The position numbers and the translations under genes were made by a program. Under the pieces are notes generated by a model. The model saw nothing but the letters and a program-made list of their open reading frames with translations. It was not told the DNA's origin and did not search any database. From NCBI GenBank assembly GCA_963698435.1, contig CAVOQV010000012.1, positions 248,001 to 312,000 of the forward strand: a stretch of DNA of 64,000 nucleotides, in the 5' to 3' direction. Source of the stretch: Sva-07 sp963698435. GTDB lineage: Bacteria > Actinomycetota > Acidimicrobiia > Acidimicrobiales > Ilumatobacteraceae. Below, in pieces: positions 62,054-64,000 of this stretch (within the stretch, counting starts at the first letter, position 1; the number at the start of each line of letters is the position of its first letter).

Positions 62054-62527
62054 TCAGCGGTAGTTCTCGATGGCCTCGGCGACCTGCTCGGGTGTCGTGA
62101 TGGGCGAGAACCGCTCGAGCACGTTCCCGGAACCGTCGACGAGGAACTTTTCGAAGTTCCAGGTGATCTCGGCGCTGTCGCCGTCGCCGGGCTGTTGGCT
62201 CTTGAGCCAGCTGTACAGCGGTGCCGCACCGTCGCCGTTGACCTCGATCTTGTGGAACATCGGGAACGTGACGTCGTACTTGGAGGTGACGAACTCGAGA
62301 ATCTCTTCGTCGGAGCCGGGCTCCTGGGCGCCGAACTGGTTGCACGGGAAACCGAGAACGGTGATGTCGTCGTTGTCTTCATGGAGTGCACGCAGACCTG
62401 CGTACTGAGGCGTGAGGCCTCAAGCGCTGGCGACGTTGACGATCAGACAGATCTGGCCCTCGAACTGATCGAACGACACCTGGTCGCCGGTGATCGAGGT
62501 CATCTCGAACTCGTGGAAGGTGGACAT
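62054..62527 (-). CDS. Glutathione peroxidase, predicted selenoprotein (in-frame TGA = Sec36)
   Basis: 157-residue thiol peroxidase read through an in-frame TGA at 62420-62422. The frame before it ends IVNVASA and the frame after it begins GLTPQYAGL. The TGA therefore stands exactly where GPx proteins carry catalytic Cys or selenocysteine (NVAS-x-C/U-G-x-T). The rest is intact: FPCNQFGAQEPG with the Gln, and WNFEKFLVD (W123, N124) completing the tetrad. A SECIS-like hairpin follows 18 nt after the TGA. The ATG at 62527 matches the family start. A normal gene finder would report only a C-terminal fragment from 62260. Confidence 0.92.
62384..62422 (-). promoter_or_regulatory. Bacterial SECIS element of the glutathione peroxidase mRNA
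   Basis: Starting 15-18 nt after the UGA, the mRNA contains ACGC-AGGUCU-GCGU (62390-62403 on the complement). A lower AGU/ACU stem is offset by a two-base bulge. The core GCAGGUCUGC is the same as the apical hairpin of E. coli fdhF, including the GGUCU loop recognised by SelB, at a similar distance from UGA (18 versus 15 nt). It is coding as well (YAGLRAL). Confidence 0.85.
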
Positions 62528-62550
62528 CCGTGTCACCATAGTCGGCGAAC

Positions 62551-64000
62551 TCAATCGGGGTTCGCTGGACGGTGGTAGTTGTCGGCGACGTCGAGCGCGC
62601 TGCGGTGACTCGTGGCAGTGCGCCTGATCGCATCGAGGAAGTCGGGTTGACGGATGACCGCGAAGACGCAGGGTTCGGTCGTGGTGACGGTGGCCGTGCG
62701 CACGTTGTCGTGGAGCAACGCGACCTCGCCGAACGAGGCGGGCGCCTGCAGCCGTCCGACGACGGTCTCGCCGACGCGGACCTCGGCTGCCCCGGAGATC
62801 ATCACGAAGAACTCGTCTCCGAGTCGGCCCTCGGTGACCATGGTCGTACCGGCGGAGACCGTTCGTCGTTCGGACGTGCGGGTGAGTCGTTCGAGCGTCG
62901 GCTGCGGGAGTGGCTCGAGGAACGAGACCGATCGGAGGCACGACACCAGCGCAGGGTCCCCGGTGTGAATGGACCCTTCGATCGTGCGCAGCCGCAGCGA
63001 CCCGACGAGCAATGCTCCGGCGCCGACGAGCGCGAGTGAGACGACGACCGTGGTGAGGTCCCGCTCGTCGAGGAGACGGCCGGCGACCACCGCTCCGATC
63101 GATGCCGCGATCATCACGGTCGAATCGAGCGCGCCGAAGGCTCGGCTGGTCATGTCTTCCGCGCAGGACCGCTGCAGCAAGGTCTGCGCGCCGATCTCGA
63201 TGTAGCCGTTCCCGGCGCCGAGGACTACCGCCAGTGCCAACACGACGACCAAGACGTTCGTTGCGCCGATGACGAGCAGCGGCACGGTGAGCAGGACCGA
63301 ACCGAGGGTGATGAGAGCGCTCAGTGGCCACGCTGCCTGGCGGCCGGCCACCGCAGCCGCGACGAGGGTTCCGGCTGCGAAGGCGACCCCGATGAGCGCG
63401 ACCGCGCTGCCGTCGCTGTCGAGCTGATCGAAAGCCACGGCGACGAAGACGAGATCGAGCGCGCCGATGAACATCTGGGTGAACCCGATGAAGACGACCA
63501 CCCGCCGGGGAGAGGCGTGTTGCGCCACGTAGACGACGCCCCGCCACGAGTCGCCCATCACCGTGACGATCGACAGTCCAGACGGCAGGCGATCGTCGTC
63601 GGGAAGGCTGGAGGTGGCCAGCACCGCGGTCGCGAGGCAGATCACGAACAGGCCGACGAAGACGGCTTCCGGGGCTGCGACGGCGAGCACCAGCGCGGTG
63701 AGCAGCGGCCCGCACAGGCTCCCGGCGGCTCTGACCGACGATCGGGTGATGTTCCACTTCATCAGATCGGTCGGAGTGCGGGCATGGTGGACCAGCAGGC
63801 TGGCGACCGTCGCCGGTGTCGCGATCGTGGCAACGGTGAACACGGATGCGAGAGCGAATACCACCCAGATCGGCGCATCGCTCGCCAGCGCGAGTGCGAT
63901 ACCGCCCGCTGTCAACGCTTCGATCGTCAAGGCGGTCGCCAGCACGCGTTGCCGGGCGAAACGGTCACCCGCAGCAGCGACGACCGGAGCGAACAGGGCC
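62551..64000 (-). CDS. MFS transporter fused to a C-terminal cyclic-nucleotide-binding domain (5' end outside window)
   Basis: At least 483 residues; the N-terminal helices lie beyond the window. About ten membrane helices are visible (for example VVVFIGFTQMFIGALDLVFV and VVVLALAVVLGAGNGYIEIG). A cytoplasmic cNMP-binding domain follows, with FLEPLPQPTLERLT, GDEFFVMISGAAEV, FGEVALLHDNVRTATVTT and FLDAI. The conserved FGExAL...R-T-A-T phosphate-binding cassette is intact, so cAMP or cGMP binding is plausible. The substrate is unknown. The peroxidase gene starts 23 bp downstream, probably in the same transcript. Confidence 0.88.
   Translation of the reverse strand, partial: ALFAPVVAAAGDRFARQRVLATALTIEALTAGGIALALASDAPIWVVFALASVFTVATIATPATVASLLVHHARTPTDLMKWNITRSSVRAAGSLCGPLLTALVLAVAAPEAVFVGLFVICLATAVLATSSLPDDDRLPSGLSIVTVMGDSWRGVVYVAQHASPRRVVVFIGFTQMFIGALDLVFVAVAFDQLDSDGSAVALIGVAFAAGTLVAAAVAGRQAAWPLSALITLGSVLLTVPLLVIGATNVLVVVLALAVVLGAGNGYIEIGAQTLLQRSCAEDMTSRAFGALDSTVMIAASIGAVVAGRLLDERDLTTVVVSLALVGAGALLVGSLRLRTIEGSIHTGDPALVSCLRSVSFLEPLPQPTLERLTRTSERRTVSAGTTMVTEGRLGDEFFVMISGAAEVRVGETVVGRLQAPASFGEVALLHDNVRTATVTTTEPCVFAVIRQPDFLDAIRRTATSHRSALDVADNYHRPANPD

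Noticed and set aside
62420..63757. A long minus-strand protein ending at 62420
   Set aside because: It is a different frame of the MFS-cNMP gene that runs into the first 35 codons of the glutathione peroxidase; its own sequence is Arg-rich and has no fold, and its stop is the selenocysteine TGA.
53062..64000. Prophage or transposon in the right part of the window
   Set aside because: All genes are housekeeping or metabolic; no integrase, transposase, terminal repeats or phage structural genes are seen.

Overview
The window is high-GC DNA with actinobacterial gene content: a BldD-type regulator, mycothiol-dependent-enzyme relatives, a monomeric isocitrate dehydrogenase, ANTAR and PadR regulators and a discrete type II fatty-acid-synthase operon. 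The mix fits the class Acidimicrobiia, perhaps an Ilumatobacter relative; that placement is inferred from gene content only. It reads as chromosomal core sequence broken by small accessory islets.

Layout. 1-6.4 kb: dnaJ (cut by the window edge and frameshifted), rsmE, a BldD-like c-di-GMP-type regulator, hemW, a repeat-containing membrane protein, an Fe(II)/2OG oxygenase, a DedA/TVP38 membrane protein and tRNA-Val(GAC). 6.3-12.5 kb: an integration hotspot. The tRNA 3' half plus terminator recurs as a perfect 98-bp direct repeat around a VapBC islet, and again as a decayed copy after a set of detoxification-type genes. 12.7-24 kb: a cation exchanger, membrane proteins, a two-component relic, a PadR-controlled redox/thiol gene set, a His-repeat LPxTG surface protein and a TauD-like oxygenase. 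24-35 kb: a cyclase-ATPase giant regulator, transport, amidase, UspA, aldo/keto reductase, hydrolase and acyl-CoA dehydrogenase. 35-43.5 kb: icd and gltA facing each other across a terminator, a carboxyltransferase, a LysR regulator, a promoter-terminator leader or small RNA, a HAD-acyltransferase fusion and a fasciclin lipoprotein. 43.6-50.6 kb: fatty-acid synthesis genes fabD-fabH-fabG-acpP-fabF with a perfect 33-bp palindrome before acpP, a convergent FabZ-like gene, tRNA-Leu and an acyl-CoA synthetase. 50.6-59 kb: small hypotheticals, an ANTAR regulator, polA, rpsA and coaE. 59-64 kb: a tightly packed minus-strand operon.

The most interesting system is that last operon. A glutathione-peroxidase gene (62054-62527) carries an in-frame TGA exactly at the catalytic Cys/Sec position. 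A hairpin 18 nt downstream has the same 10-nt apical core as the E. coli fdhF SECIS. The gene is therefore predicted to encode a selenoprotein that conventional gene calling would miss or truncate. It is followed by a GCS2-type gamma-glutamyl ligase, an M20 amidohydrolase and a gamma-glutamylcyclotransferase with 4-bp overlaps, which together look like a gamma-glutamyl-thiol redox module. Upstream lies an MFS-cyclic-nucleotide-binding fusion.

Caveat: six otherwise well-conserved genes (dnaJ, an SDR, an MFS transporter, a LysR regulator, fabD and a SCO6745-family gene) each carry one extra nucleotide. The one-directional pattern suggests insertion-biased sequencing or assembly error more than true gene loss, so these reading frames should be treated as provisional.
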